Shown here: piece after piece, positions 1-6,832 of the stretch
Layout: the number at the start of each line of letters is the position of its first letter
How positions within the stretch are numbered: the stretch's first letter is position 1
DNA from: Candidatus Delongbacteria bacterium
GTDB lineage: Bacteria > JAGOEH01
Reading direction: 5' to 3'
Assembly (NCBI GenBank): GCA_017997825.1
Contig: JAGOEH010000163.1
Span: 1 to 7,030, forward strand
Length of the DNA: 7,030 nt
Notes under the pieces: model-generated
What the model saw: the letters and a program-made list of their open reading frames with translations, nothing else
Database searches by the model: none
What the model was told of the DNA's origin: nothing
Translations under genes and position numbers: made by a program

Positions 1-2439
1 ATGCTCAAGACGGTTTCAGGTATTATATCTTCATCGATGGAGCGGGACCTTCTTCAGAAGAGGCTTAGACAGTCTGAGAATAATTTTAGGAGTTTTTTTA
101 ATACGATCGATGATTTGTTCATTGTTGTGAATATGGACGGAGATATACTTTACACGAACGATGCTGTTATCCGTAAGCTCGGTTATACTGCCGAAGAGAT
201 GAAATCCAAAAAGATAATCGAACTCCATCCCGCCGACAAGAGAGATAAAGCTGAAGAAATTTTGACCTCCATATTTAACGGTGAAAGCACTTACTGCCCG
301 CTTGAACTGCAGATTAACAAAGGCAACAGGTTACCGGTCGAAACCAAGGTCGGAATGGGAAAATGGAATGGAAAGGACTGCATCTTCGGGATATCCAAGG
401 ACCTCAGCCAACAACAAGAAGCGCTGCAAAAGTTCACGAAACTTTTTGAAAACAATCCGGCTCTCATGGCCATCAGTAATGTTTCTGATGATCGGATTAC
501 GGATGTTAATCTATCCTTTTTAAATAAGCTGGGGTATGAACGAAATGAAATAATCGGTAAAACCATTGATGAGCTGAATATTCTTCCGGATCCGACAACC
601 CTGAATGAAGTCAGAGATAAGATTATAAAAACAGGTAAAGTGATGGAACTGGAGCTCCTTGTCAAATGTAAAAATGGAAGAATGATGACCGGATTGTTTT
701 CGGGTGAGATCATCGATAACTTCGGCGCCAAGAGTTTTCTCTCCGTTATGGTCGATATTACAGAACAGGTCAACCTAAGACTTGAGGTTGAAAAACATCG
801 TAACCGACTTAATAATATTATCGAGGGAACCCATCTGGGTACCTGGGAATGGAATATCAAGACAGGACAAACCATCCTTAACGAGCGATGGGCTCAAATT
901 GCCGGGTATACCCTGGCTGAACTTCAGCCTGTCAACATTGAAACCTGGACAAAACTCACCAACCCTGATGATCTCCGAAAATCCAATCAACTCCTCCAAA
1001 AGCATTTCCGTAGAGAAACCGAGTATTATGAATTTGAAAGCCGGATCAAACACAAAAATGGTCATTGGGTATGGGTGCTTGACAGGGGGAAAGTCATCGA
1101 ATGGGATACTGAAGGCAATCCTGTGAGGATGTTCGGAACCCATGCCGATATTACCTATCAGAAAATGATCGAGCAGGATTTAAGAGAGAGTGAAAAACGG
1201 TTTAATCTCGCATTGGAAAACGCTAATGCCGGCCTCTGGGACTGGGATATGATTCATGACGAGGTTTACTTTTCTCCCCTCTGGAAACGGATGTTGGGAT
1301 ATGACGACAGCGAGGTGGAGAACTCCTTCAATGGATGGAAAAATCTATGGCACCCGGATGATACCTCTCAAATTGAGGAGGCCATGACCGATTGTCTTGA
1401 CGGCAGGGTATCATCGTACCAGGTAATCCACAGGCTTCGTCATAAAAATGGAGAATGGAGATGGATTCTTACCCGGGGAGGGATTCTCAGGGATGAATCC
1501 GGGAAGCCTTATCGCTGGATTGGAACCAATATGGATATTACCGATGAGAAGGAGAGAAGCAACGAGCTTGAGCGCTTTTTCTCCGTTAACCTTGATCTGC
1601 TTTGTATCGCTGATACCGAAGGAAATTTCATCAAAACCAACCGGGCCTGGGAAGAAATTCTGGGATATTCCTCCCAGGAACTCGAAAACAGAAAATTTAT
1701 CGACTTTATCCATCCCGATGACCTCGAATCCACCTATCAGGCCATCGCCAGACTGGAAGAGCAGAAGAAGGTCATCAATTTTGTGAACCGGTATAAATGC
1801 AAGGACGGAACCTACCGGTTCATCGAGTGGCGTTCACATCCATATGGAAAACTGGTTTATGCCGCGGCTCGTGATATCACGAATCGAATTGTTTATGAAA
1901 AGAGAATCGAAGATTTATCGATCCGTGATCCTCTGACCGGTATCTATAACCGGAGATATATCTTTGAACGATTCGAAGCGATTATTTCCGAGTTCTCGAG
2001 AACCGGTAAAGTATTTTCGGTCGCTATCCTCGATATCGATTTTTTCAAAAAGATCAATGATGAATTCGGCCATCTGGCCGGCGATTTTATTCTGAAATCG
2101 TTCGCCATTCTGATCAGCGGGAATCTGAGACCCTATGATCTTTTCGGGCGATACGGAGGAGAAGAGTTCATCATTGTTTCACTCAACTCCACCCGCGAGC
2201 AGACCCTCGGAACCATCAGACGGATACTCGATGTGATACGATCAACGGGATTTGAATTCAATAATAATGAAATACGATTCACCTTCAGCGCCGGTATTTC
2301 CGACAGCTTGGAATATCCACCGAACAAACTTACGTCCGAGATGATCATCGATACGGCGGATAAACGGCTTTATTCGGCTAAGGAATCGGGGAGAAACAGG
2401 ATCATCATTGTCGATACGGCGGGTGCCGATGAGTTTTAA
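1..2439 (+). CDS. Multi-PAS sensor diguanylate cyclase (GGDEF), 5' end probably outside the window
   Basis: This protein makes cyclic di-GMP from two GTP in response to signals sensed by PAS domains. In the 812 visible residues I see five PAS units at about 24-137, 143-260, 265-390, 395-518 and 525-630. Units 3 and 4 start with GTWEWN and GLWDWD and end in 'G(T)xxDIT' strands, typical of PAS_3. The GGDEF domain spans about 637-805. It has RDPLTGIYNRR at 642-652, the metal-binding DIDFFKKIND with D678 and D680, the active-site loop GGEEF at 719-723, and an intact RxxD inhibitory site (R710, D713) five residues before it. So it should be catalytically competent and feedback-inhibited. No membrane segment is visible, so this part is cytosolic. 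The first 20 residues resemble the exit helix of an upstream GAF or PAS domain, and no Shine-Dalgarno site can be seen. I therefore infer that the first ATG is internal and the gene starts upstream. There is no EAL domain. Confidence 0.95.
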   Translation: MLKTVSGIISSSMERDLLQKRLRQSENNFRSFFNTIDDLFIVVNMDGDILYTNDAVIRKLGYTAEEMKSKKIIELHPADKRDKAEEILTSIFNGESTYCPLELQINKGNRLPVETKVGMGKWNGKDCIFGISKDLSQQQEALQKFTKLFENNPALMAISNVSDDRITDVNLSFLNKLGYERNEIIGKTIDELNILPDPTTLNEVRDKIIKTGKVMELELLVKCKNGRMMTGLFSGEIIDNFGAKSFLSVMVDITEQVNLRLEVEKHRNRLNNIIEGTHLGTWEWNIKTGQTILNERWAQIAGYTLAELQPVNIETWTKLTNPDDLRKSNQLLQKHFRRETEYYEFESRIKHKNGHWVWVLDRGKVIEWDTEGNPVRMFGTHADITYQKMIEQDLRESEKRFNLALENANAGLWDWDMIHDEVYFSPLWKRMLGYDDSEVENSFNGWKNLWHPDDTSQIEEAMTDCLDGRVSSYQVIHRLRHKNGEWRWILTRGGILRDESGKPYRWIGTNMDITDEKERSNELERFFSVNLDLLCIADTEGNFIKTNRAWEEILGYSSQELENRKFIDFIHPDDLESTYQAIARLEEQKKVINFVNRYKCKDGTYRFIEWRSHPYGKLVYAAARDITNRIVYEKRIEDLSIRDPLTGIYNRRYIFERFEAIISEFSRTGKVFSVAILDIDFFKKINDEFGHLAGDFILKSFAILISGNLRPYDLFGRYGGEEFIIVSLNSTREQTLGTIRRILDVIRSTGFEFNNNEIRFTFSAGISDSLEYPPNKLTSEMIIDTADKRLYSAKESGRNRIIIVDTAGADEF

Positions 2440-2579
2440 TAACCATTCGGTTTTATCCGTTTCCTGTTTAATCAGAATCGGCTCTTGTTGATCGTTTGAC
2501 TCTGTTCGGGTACCATGCCTCAGTTCGGCCGGGACAATGGTTCTATATGGGCGGTACTGGAGCTGCCAATCAGTTTTCC

Positions 2580-2588
2580 TGGTATAAT
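2580..2588 (+). promoter_or_regulatory. Extended -10 promoter for the secreted glycosidase-like gene
   Basis: A perfect TATAAT lies at 2583-2588, preceded by TGG at 2580-2582, which gives the extended -10 form TGnTATAAT. No good -35 box sits 16-18 bases upstream, which fits extended -10 promoters. Transcription would start near 2595, leaving a leader of about 50 bases before the ATG at 2648. This suggests the gene is transcribed separately from the diguanylate cyclase gene. This is a match to the housekeeping-sigma consensus only; the sigma preferences of this organism are unknown. Confidence 0.5.
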
Positions 2589-2637
2589 ACTAGTTTTTTA
2601 CTGTTGAAAAAGACGATCAATCCGGATACCTTTAATT

Positions 2638-2641
2638 GGAG
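2638..2641 (+). promoter_or_regulatory. Ribosome binding site deciding the start at 2648
   Basis: GGAG is six bases before the ATG at 2648, an ideal spacing. The in-frame TTG at 2636 overlaps this site and the ATG at 2642 directly follows it, so neither is a likely start. The ATG at 2648 also puts a compact, positively charged signal peptide at the N terminus. Confidence 0.7.
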
Positions 2642-2647
2642 ATGACG

Positions 2648-4000
2648 ATGCTTGATATGATCAAAAGAATGATAATTCTCAGTCTTGTGGTGGCTTTTTG
2701 CGGTTTGGGCCATTCCGTAGAGATCCGGGCCGAGAAGTATGTCACGATTTTCTATGCCTGCTGGGCCAACGAATGCCTCAACACGACCTATGGCAACGAT
2801 GTCTATATCATGGGTGAAACCCCTTACAGTCCTTATCCGGCATGGAACTGGTGGGGAAAGCCGTTGTATGCCGCCAGAACCGGTGACGGCACCATCAAAA
2901 ACAATTATAAACTCTATTTCGGTTCTCCCGATCATCCCAATCGTGATCTGATCGACTGGCATGCTCAACTGCTGGATTCGGCCGGCATCGATTATATCAC
3001 CCTGGATCTGACCAACGGTACTCAACCCAATATCGTCAACGGCGCAAAAGCAATCTGTAAGCGATATCAGGAGAGGATCAATCAGGGGATGCCGACCCCC
3101 CGGATCGTGTTTTGGGTGCAGGACAGTTTGTGTCTGCATACGGTCGAATCGGAAATCTTCAATGTTTATCAGGGTGATGTTTTCTTTGAGTATTTGGGGA
3201 AAAAGCTGGTGAATGTGGCCGGCGGAAATATCGATCCCGCCATTCCCACCCAGGGGATTTTCAGCCGCTATACCTGCCGTCGGATGTGGGGATTGGATAA
3301 TACCGGCCGGTATTGGCAGTTCAAGGTCAATTCGGCTACTCCGCCCCCGCCCTTTTACTACAATGGAGAGCCGGAACAGATGTGCGTTCCTGTTGCAACC
3401 CAGGCCACCTATATGACCAACGATGGAACCCATCCCTGTACCGGAGCCGTAGGCCGCCGGAATGGCGCCTATTTCATTACCTATATGGATGCCGCTATCG
3501 CGGCCGACGTGAAATTCGTCTTTATCCACTCCTGGAACGAATGGTGTGCCCAGAATTTCGGCACTCCCACCAAACCGGTTTTTACCGATCTGTGGAAAAC
3601 CGAATACAGCGCCGATATCGAACCGATGGAGGGGGGACACGGCTGGTACTACTTCGATCTGATGTGCCAAAAAATCGCCGAATTCAAAAATTCTTCGGTC
3701 GGCCTCGATGATCGTTCCCATCCCCCTGTTTCCGATGATACTATTCTGGAACAAAATTACCCCAATCCCTTCAATACGGTTACCTCCATCAACTATTCCA
3801 TTACGAACCCGGAATTTATCAGTCTGAAAGTATTCAATATTTCCGGTCAAGAGGTTCGGTCGTTGGTTGAGGAATTTCAATGTCCCGGTCACTATTCGAT
3901 CGATTTCTATGCCGGTAGTCTGCCCAGCGGACTCTATTTCTATACTATTCAGACTGAAACCCATCTCACTCAAACCAAAAGAATGTTGTATCTGAAATAA
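2648..4000 (+). CDS. Secreted GH71/GH99-like glycosidase candidate with C-terminal YPNPFN sorting domain
   Basis: This 450-residue protein starts with a signal peptide: MIKR followed by a hydrophobic run to about residue 22, with likely cleavage near 22-28. No proper lipobox precedes the Cys at 18. The body (about 30-345) reads as a TIM-barrel glycosidase-like domain. It has a YITLDLTNG strand with an acidic residue at 120, and WNEW at 296-299 near the end of a predicted strand. Both are seen in GH99, GH71-like and WbsX-type proteins, where the barrel holds acidic catalytic residues. The substrate is unknown; alpha-mannan or a related glycan is only a family-based guess. Residues 366-450 form a beta-rich tail with EQNYPNPFN, KVFNISGQEV and LPSGLYFYTI, the pattern of T9SS type A sorting or FlgD-Ig-like domains. 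Ten cysteines remain after the signal peptide, enough for disulfides. A longer open frame exists on the opposite strand but encodes nothing recognisable. The export and tail calls are firm; the enzyme family is moderate. Confidence 0.85.
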   Translation: MLDMIKRMIILSLVVAFCGLGHSVEIRAEKYVTIFYACWANECLNTTYGNDVYIMGETPYSPYPAWNWWGKPLYAARTGDGTIKNNYKLYFGSPDHPNRDLIDWHAQLLDSAGIDYITLDLTNGTQPNIVNGAKAICKRYQERINQGMPTPRIVFWVQDSLCLHTVESEIFNVYQGDVFFEYLGKKLVNVAGGNIDPAIPTQGIFSRYTCRRMWGLDNTGRYWQFKVNSATPPPPFYYNGEPEQMCVPVATQATYMTNDGTHPCTGAVGRRNGAYFITYMDAAIAADVKFVFIHSWNEWCAQNFGTPTKPVFTDLWKTEYSADIEPMEGGHGWYYFDLMCQKIAEFKNSSVGLDDRSHPPVSDDTILEQNYPNPFNTVTSINYSITNPEFISLKVFNISGQEVRSLVEEFQCPGHYSIDFYAGSLPSGLYFYTIQTETHLTQTKRMLYLK

Positions 4001-4055
4001 TAACACTTCAGCCATCACTGGATTAGGTGCAGGGTGGACTTGATTGATAATCTAT

Positions 4056-4083
4056 CCTTTATCTTCTGATCGGATAAGGCATT
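4056..4083 (+). terminator. Weak terminator-like hairpin after the glycosidase-like gene
   Basis: CCTTTATC at 4056-4063 can pair with GATAAGG at 4073-4079 with one bulged T, around a loop of about nine bases. CATTTT follows. The stem is short and the T-run is only four bases, so this is at best a weak intrinsic terminator. It lies in the 129-base gap before the RsbW-GNAT gene. The rest of that gap shows no strong promoter. Confidence 0.22.
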
Positions 4084-4129
4084 TTCTATTCGCTGAACGG
4101 ACAATTTTTAGCTGCGAGGTTTAATAACG

Positions 4130-5602
4130 ATGAAATCACTGAATCTGGGTGTGACGAATGAACTTGAAGCGTTGCCGGTGGTTCAGGCTGTCTCTACAGC
4201 CTTTATTCGGACTGTTGGGAACAATGATCACTTGGCGGGTCAGATCGAACTGGTATTGGAGGAGATTTTTATCAATATCATCAAGGACGCCTATTTGCCT
4301 GGTCAGCAGGAACGCATCGAACTGACTTTTGGGCTTGAGGAATCGCTTCTAGAGATAACAATCCGTTTCAAGGGGATCCCTTTTGATATTGACTATCTGC
4401 GGCAATGTGAGCAGAATAGTATTGTGGATACCATCGATGACAGCGGTCAATGGATTGGTTTGGCCTTGATCAGACGCTTCACGGACCAGGTTCACTATCG
4501 TAATCTGGGGCGGGATGGACAGGAGATCCGGATGCTGTGGAGATTATCCACCCAAGAATCTCCATCCGCTCAGGCAATGGCGGATGAGGAAACCGACCGG
4601 CCGACGGTTTCTCCCACCCAGATATGTATTCGATCGATGGCTCCGGCCGAGGCGGCCATTGTTTCTAAACTGGCATACTTCACCTACAATTATTCCTATA
4701 ACTATGGATACATTTATGATCCTGAACGGGTCCGATCTCTTAACGACCAGGGCCTGATGATCAGCGGTGTGGCTGTCCATAAAGACCAGGGTATTATCGG
4801 GCATAGTGCACTTGCACCCGATCATCATTCGGACCTGTTTGAAATGTGTAACGGATTTGTTGATCCGCGTTATCGCGGCGGCGGTTGTCTGAACATGTTT
4901 GCCGATTATGGGATTAGTGAAGCACAACGCCTGGGGGCGGGAGGCATCTTTGTCACTGCGGTCACCACCCACCCCTATTCGCAGAAAGCTGCCATTAAAA
5001 AAGACCTGCGGGAATCGGCTCTTTTGGTATCCCGCGTTCAACCCCTGGCGATGCGTTCGATCCGCGATCAGGCGGTGGCAAGAGAATCCGTGTTTTTCAT
5101 GGCCCGCCTTTTCAGTCATCGGGCAAAAGGGTCCTATTATGTCCCTACCCAGCATCGAGCGATGCTGGAACGGATCTGCCGCTATATCAATGTTGAAGCG
5201 GGTTTTGAGGATGGACCTGCCGATATTGTTTTGCCGGAATACGGACAATTGGAGTACAAGGTCGACGACTATCAAGCCGGTCATATTTTCATTCTTAGCT
5301 ATGGAATGGATACCATCGATCAGATCGCGACGATCTTGCGTCGGTGGCAGCTTGACCGTCTGGAAACAATCTACCTTTCCCTGCCGCTGGTTCAACCGGC
5401 TACAGTCAGTCGATGCGAATCATTTGAAGCTATGGGATTCTTTTTTTCCGGATTCCGATACGGCCGAGACGGGAAGGACTGGCTGGTGCTCCAATACCTC
5501 AACAATCAACGTTACAATTATGGACTGATTAAGGCTGCCACCAGCTTTGGCCAGGAACTGATCGATTATGTAAGAGACCATGATCCCGTGAGCCGTCTAT
5601 AA
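4130..5602 (+). CDS. RsbW-type anti-sigma ATPase domain fused to a GNAT acetyltransferase
   Basis: The protein has 490 residues in three parts. Residues 1-140 match the HATPase_c_2 fold of RsbW/SpoIIAB serine kinases. The N-box is EEIFINIIKDAY with E45 and N49, where many relatives have HAY. A PFDI segment lies at 84-87, and a degenerate glycine box WIGLALIRRF spans 108-117. Such domains bind ATP and phosphorylate STAS-type anti-anti-sigma partners or bind sigma factors. After a linker rich in acidic and polar residues (140-163), residues 165-300 look like a GNAT domain. It has VDPRYRGGG at 244-252, where R247-Y-R-G-G-G fits the acetyl-CoA pyrophosphate loop RxxGxG. Residues 335-490 are a further domain with YLSLPLVQP and WLVLQYLNN, which I cannot name. 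No membrane segment is seen, so it is cytosolic. GAGG at 4116-4119, ten bases before the ATG, supports the start. The partner and acetylation substrate are unknown, and no sigma factor, STAS or SpoIIE gene is in view. Confidence 0.85.
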   Translation: MKSLNLGVTNELEALPVVQAVSTAFIRTVGNNDHLAGQIELVLEEIFINIIKDAYLPGQQERIELTFGLEESLLEITIRFKGIPFDIDYLRQCEQNSIVDTIDDSGQWIGLALIRRFTDQVHYRNLGRDGQEIRMLWRLSTQESPSAQAMADEETDRPTVSPTQICIRSMAPAEAAIVSKLAYFTYNYSYNYGYIYDPERVRSLNDQGLMISGVAVHKDQGIIGHSALAPDHHSDLFEMCNGFVDPRYRGGGCLNMFADYGISEAQRLGAGGIFVTAVTTHPYSQKAAIKKDLRESALLVSRVQPLAMRSIRDQAVARESVFFMARLFSHRAKGSYYVPTQHRAMLERICRYINVEAGFEDGPADIVLPEYGQLEYKVDDYQAGHIFILSYGMDTIDQIATILRRWQLDRLETIYLSLPLVQPATVSRCESFEAMGFFFSGFRYGRDGKDWLVLQYLNNQRYNYGLIKAATSFGQELIDYVRDHDPVSRL

Positions 5603-5953
5603 CCTGATTTTGCGGCGCATCTGATGATATTTGATCCGGAAGGGATGGGCGTGGAGGAGTTTTACGATGTTCCCTCAAACCCACAGCTCTGGGACGACTT
5701 TATGATTCCCCCTGAACGGTTTTTCGGTAAGCATATTCGTCATCAGAATAGCTATGATTTTGTTGAGGGTAGGACCAAACACATATCGACCAATGCCGGT
5801 GCCGAGATGTTGAGCGGGGCTCTTTTCGCCACTGAGGTTGCCCTCATTCTATCCGGTAAACGATCCAAACAATCGATTGTCACCATCCCGCAGGTGACCC
5901 ATGTCGATTTGTTTGAGCGTTTTTGCTCAGTCTGTAACGCCCGTGAACTCTAA
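5603..5953 (+). pseudogene. C-terminal remnant of a ThiF/E1-like adenylyltransferase
   Basis: The frame starts directly after the TAA of the RsbW-GNAT gene and is in the same phase. It reads PDFAAHLMIFDPEG, then EEFYDV, and later AEMLSGALFATEVALILSGK. This resembles the C-terminal part of large ThiF-family (E1/MoeB-like) proteins, where a strand ending in FDP(E/D)G is followed by a helix that 'saves' a TE-x-(V/L) segment near a G-K/R turn. The Rossmann nucleotide-binding half with GxGxxG, which activates a carboxylate by adenylation, is absent. Only one CxxC (CSVC, residues 101-104 from the ATG) remains of the usual zinc-binding pairs. The first ATG is at 5624, giving 109 residues, but no Shine-Dalgarno site precedes it and conserved-looking residues lie before it. 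I infer a deletion remnant. Alternatives are a small functional protein, or a tail reached by readthrough of the single TAA. Confidence 0.6.
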
Positions 5954-5966
5954 AATTACCGTAGCG

Positions 5967-6003
5967 ACCGATCCGGCTTTTCTGGTGAAGGAGTCGGATC
6001 GGT
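5967..6003 (+). other. Strong 12-bp inverted repeat (hairpin) downstream of the ThiF remnant
   Basis: ACCGATCCGGCT at 5967-5978 pairs with AGTCGGATCGGT at 5992-6003. That gives twelve pairs, one of them G-T, around a 13-base loop. No T-run follows, so it is not a standard intrinsic terminator, although it could stabilise or end the upstream transcript. CGGATCGG from its right arm is repeated at 6008-6015, 13 bases further on, which would allow an alternative pairing with the same left arm. Confidence 0.6.
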
Positions 6004-6044
6004 ATTGCGGATCGGATAAACGGCGGCGTAGCGGCTAATCACGC

Positions 6045-6083
6045 GTTTAATTAAAGATGATTAAAGTTTAATATTAATCGGGA
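6045..6083 (+). promoter_or_regulatory. AT-rich promoter/operator-like region with ribosome binding site for the TPR gene
   Basis: GTTTAAT occurs at 6045-6051 and again at 6066-6072, exactly 21 bases apart. ATTAAAG occurs at 6050-6056 and 6060-6066, exactly 10 bases apart. The palindrome TTAATATTAA lies at 6068-6077. Spacings of one and two helical turns suit protein binding on one face of the DNA. TAATAT at 6069-6074 could serve as a -10 box, with a poor -35. GGGA at 6080-6083 lies ten bases before the ATG at 6094 and is the likely Shine-Dalgarno site. Confidence 0.35.
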
Positions 6084-6093
6084 CGATAACACC

Positions 6094-6813
6094 ATGAAGA
6101 TGATAGGGATCATTTTATTTTTCCAGTTTATCGGTTCCATACCGCTGTATTCGGCGGAGAATGACATGGATTCCATTGAAGTAAGGCTGGCTATGGCGGC
6201 CAAGAACTTTGAGCGTGAGGAGTTCAAGACGGTGATATCCTATTTAGCCGGAGATCGCACGCTGAATCTTGATCCGGGGCAAAAACACTACCGGCTGGGT
6301 TTTTGCTATTGGAATTTGGAACTGATCGGGTATTGCCGGGATAATTCCGATGAGATCAAATCCTTTGGAAAGCTGGCGTTACAGGCTCTGGATTCGGCGG
6401 AACATTACGGGGCAGACCGCTACCTTTGTGCCGGCTATAAAGGGCTGGCCGCCCAGATCTTGGCGGGATTAGGGCTGCGATCCGGGATAACCTACGGTCC
6501 ACGGGCTTCATCGGAGCTGAAGAAGGCCCTGAAGATCAATCCGCATGGTTATTTAAGCCGCTTGGCGGATGCCGTTTACATTAATCAGGCCCCAAAATTT
6601 GCCGGCGGTAATCCCAAACAAGCCGTGCTCAGGCTGGAAGATCTGGCCCAAGAGTTTCCGGATTCGGTAGTCGTCAAGATTCATCTGGCTTCGGCCTATT
6701 GCCGCGCGGGCCGGCCGAACCAGGCTCTTTCATTGATAAATTCTGTATTGGCCGAATTTCCTCAGCACCTCTTAGCGCGTAAAATCGCCGGAACCATTAA
6801 CAGCAAAAAATAA
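6094..6813 (+). CDS. Exported TPR-type protein of unknown role
   Basis: This 239-residue protein has an N-terminal signal peptide, with a hydrophobic stretch from about residue 4 to 17 and likely cleavage after YSA near 21. The rest is helical with tetratricopeptide-like spacing. Examples are AAKNFEREEFKTVISYL early in the mature part, GGNPKQAVLRLEDLAQEFPDS at mid-late position, and a last repeat VVKIHLASAYCRAGRPNQALSLINSVLAEFP. Repeats of this kind form a superhelical protein-binding scaffold, here probably periplasmic. A segment with KFAGGNPKQA recalls TPR proteins with an 'FGGdpekA' signature, but I cannot assign a named family. The start is supported by the signal peptide and GGGA ten bases upstream. 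The next frame, the oxidoreductase remnant, begins 20 bases after the stop, so the two were probably once co-transcribed. Codon use looks like that of its neighbours. Confidence 0.82.
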   Translation: MKMIGIILFFQFIGSIPLYSAENDMDSIEVRLAMAAKNFEREEFKTVISYLAGDRTLNLDPGQKHYRLGFCYWNLELIGYCRDNSDEIKSFGKLALQALDSAEHYGADRYLCAGYKGLAAQILAGLGLRSGITYGPRASSELKKALKINPHGYLSRLADAVYINQAPKFAGGNPKQAVLRLEDLAQEFPDSVVVKIHLASAYCRAGRPNQALSLINSVLAEFPQHLLARKIAGTINSKK

Positions 6814-6832
6814 ATCGGAAAGGGTGGCTGAC

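Noticed and set aside
291-1143. Two - strand open frames inside the diguanylate cyclase gene
   Set aside because: They run antisense to well-recognised PAS domains; their translations are rich in S, L and F without any domain.
2442-2460. Possible terminator (AACC-loop-GGTT then TTTA) after the diguanylate cyclase gene
   Set aside because: The stem is only four pairs with a short, broken T-run, so it is too weak to call.
2570-4018. A 482-codon open frame on the - strand covering the whole glycosidase-like gene
   Set aside because: It is longer than the + strand gene but its translation is repetitive in I, G and D with no domain, signal peptide or ribosome binding site. The + strand protein has a signal peptide, a WNEW motif and a YPNPFN tail. 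The open antisense frame follows from codon bias.
4040-4051. Possible promoter (GATAAT at 4046-4051) for the RsbW-GNAT gene
   Set aside because: The upstream -35 candidate TTAGGT is poor and there is no extended -10 TG at the right position.
4544-5395. A 283-codon open frame on the - strand inside the RsbW-GNAT gene
   Set aside because: There are no recognisable motifs and it is fully covered by a + strand gene with clear domains.
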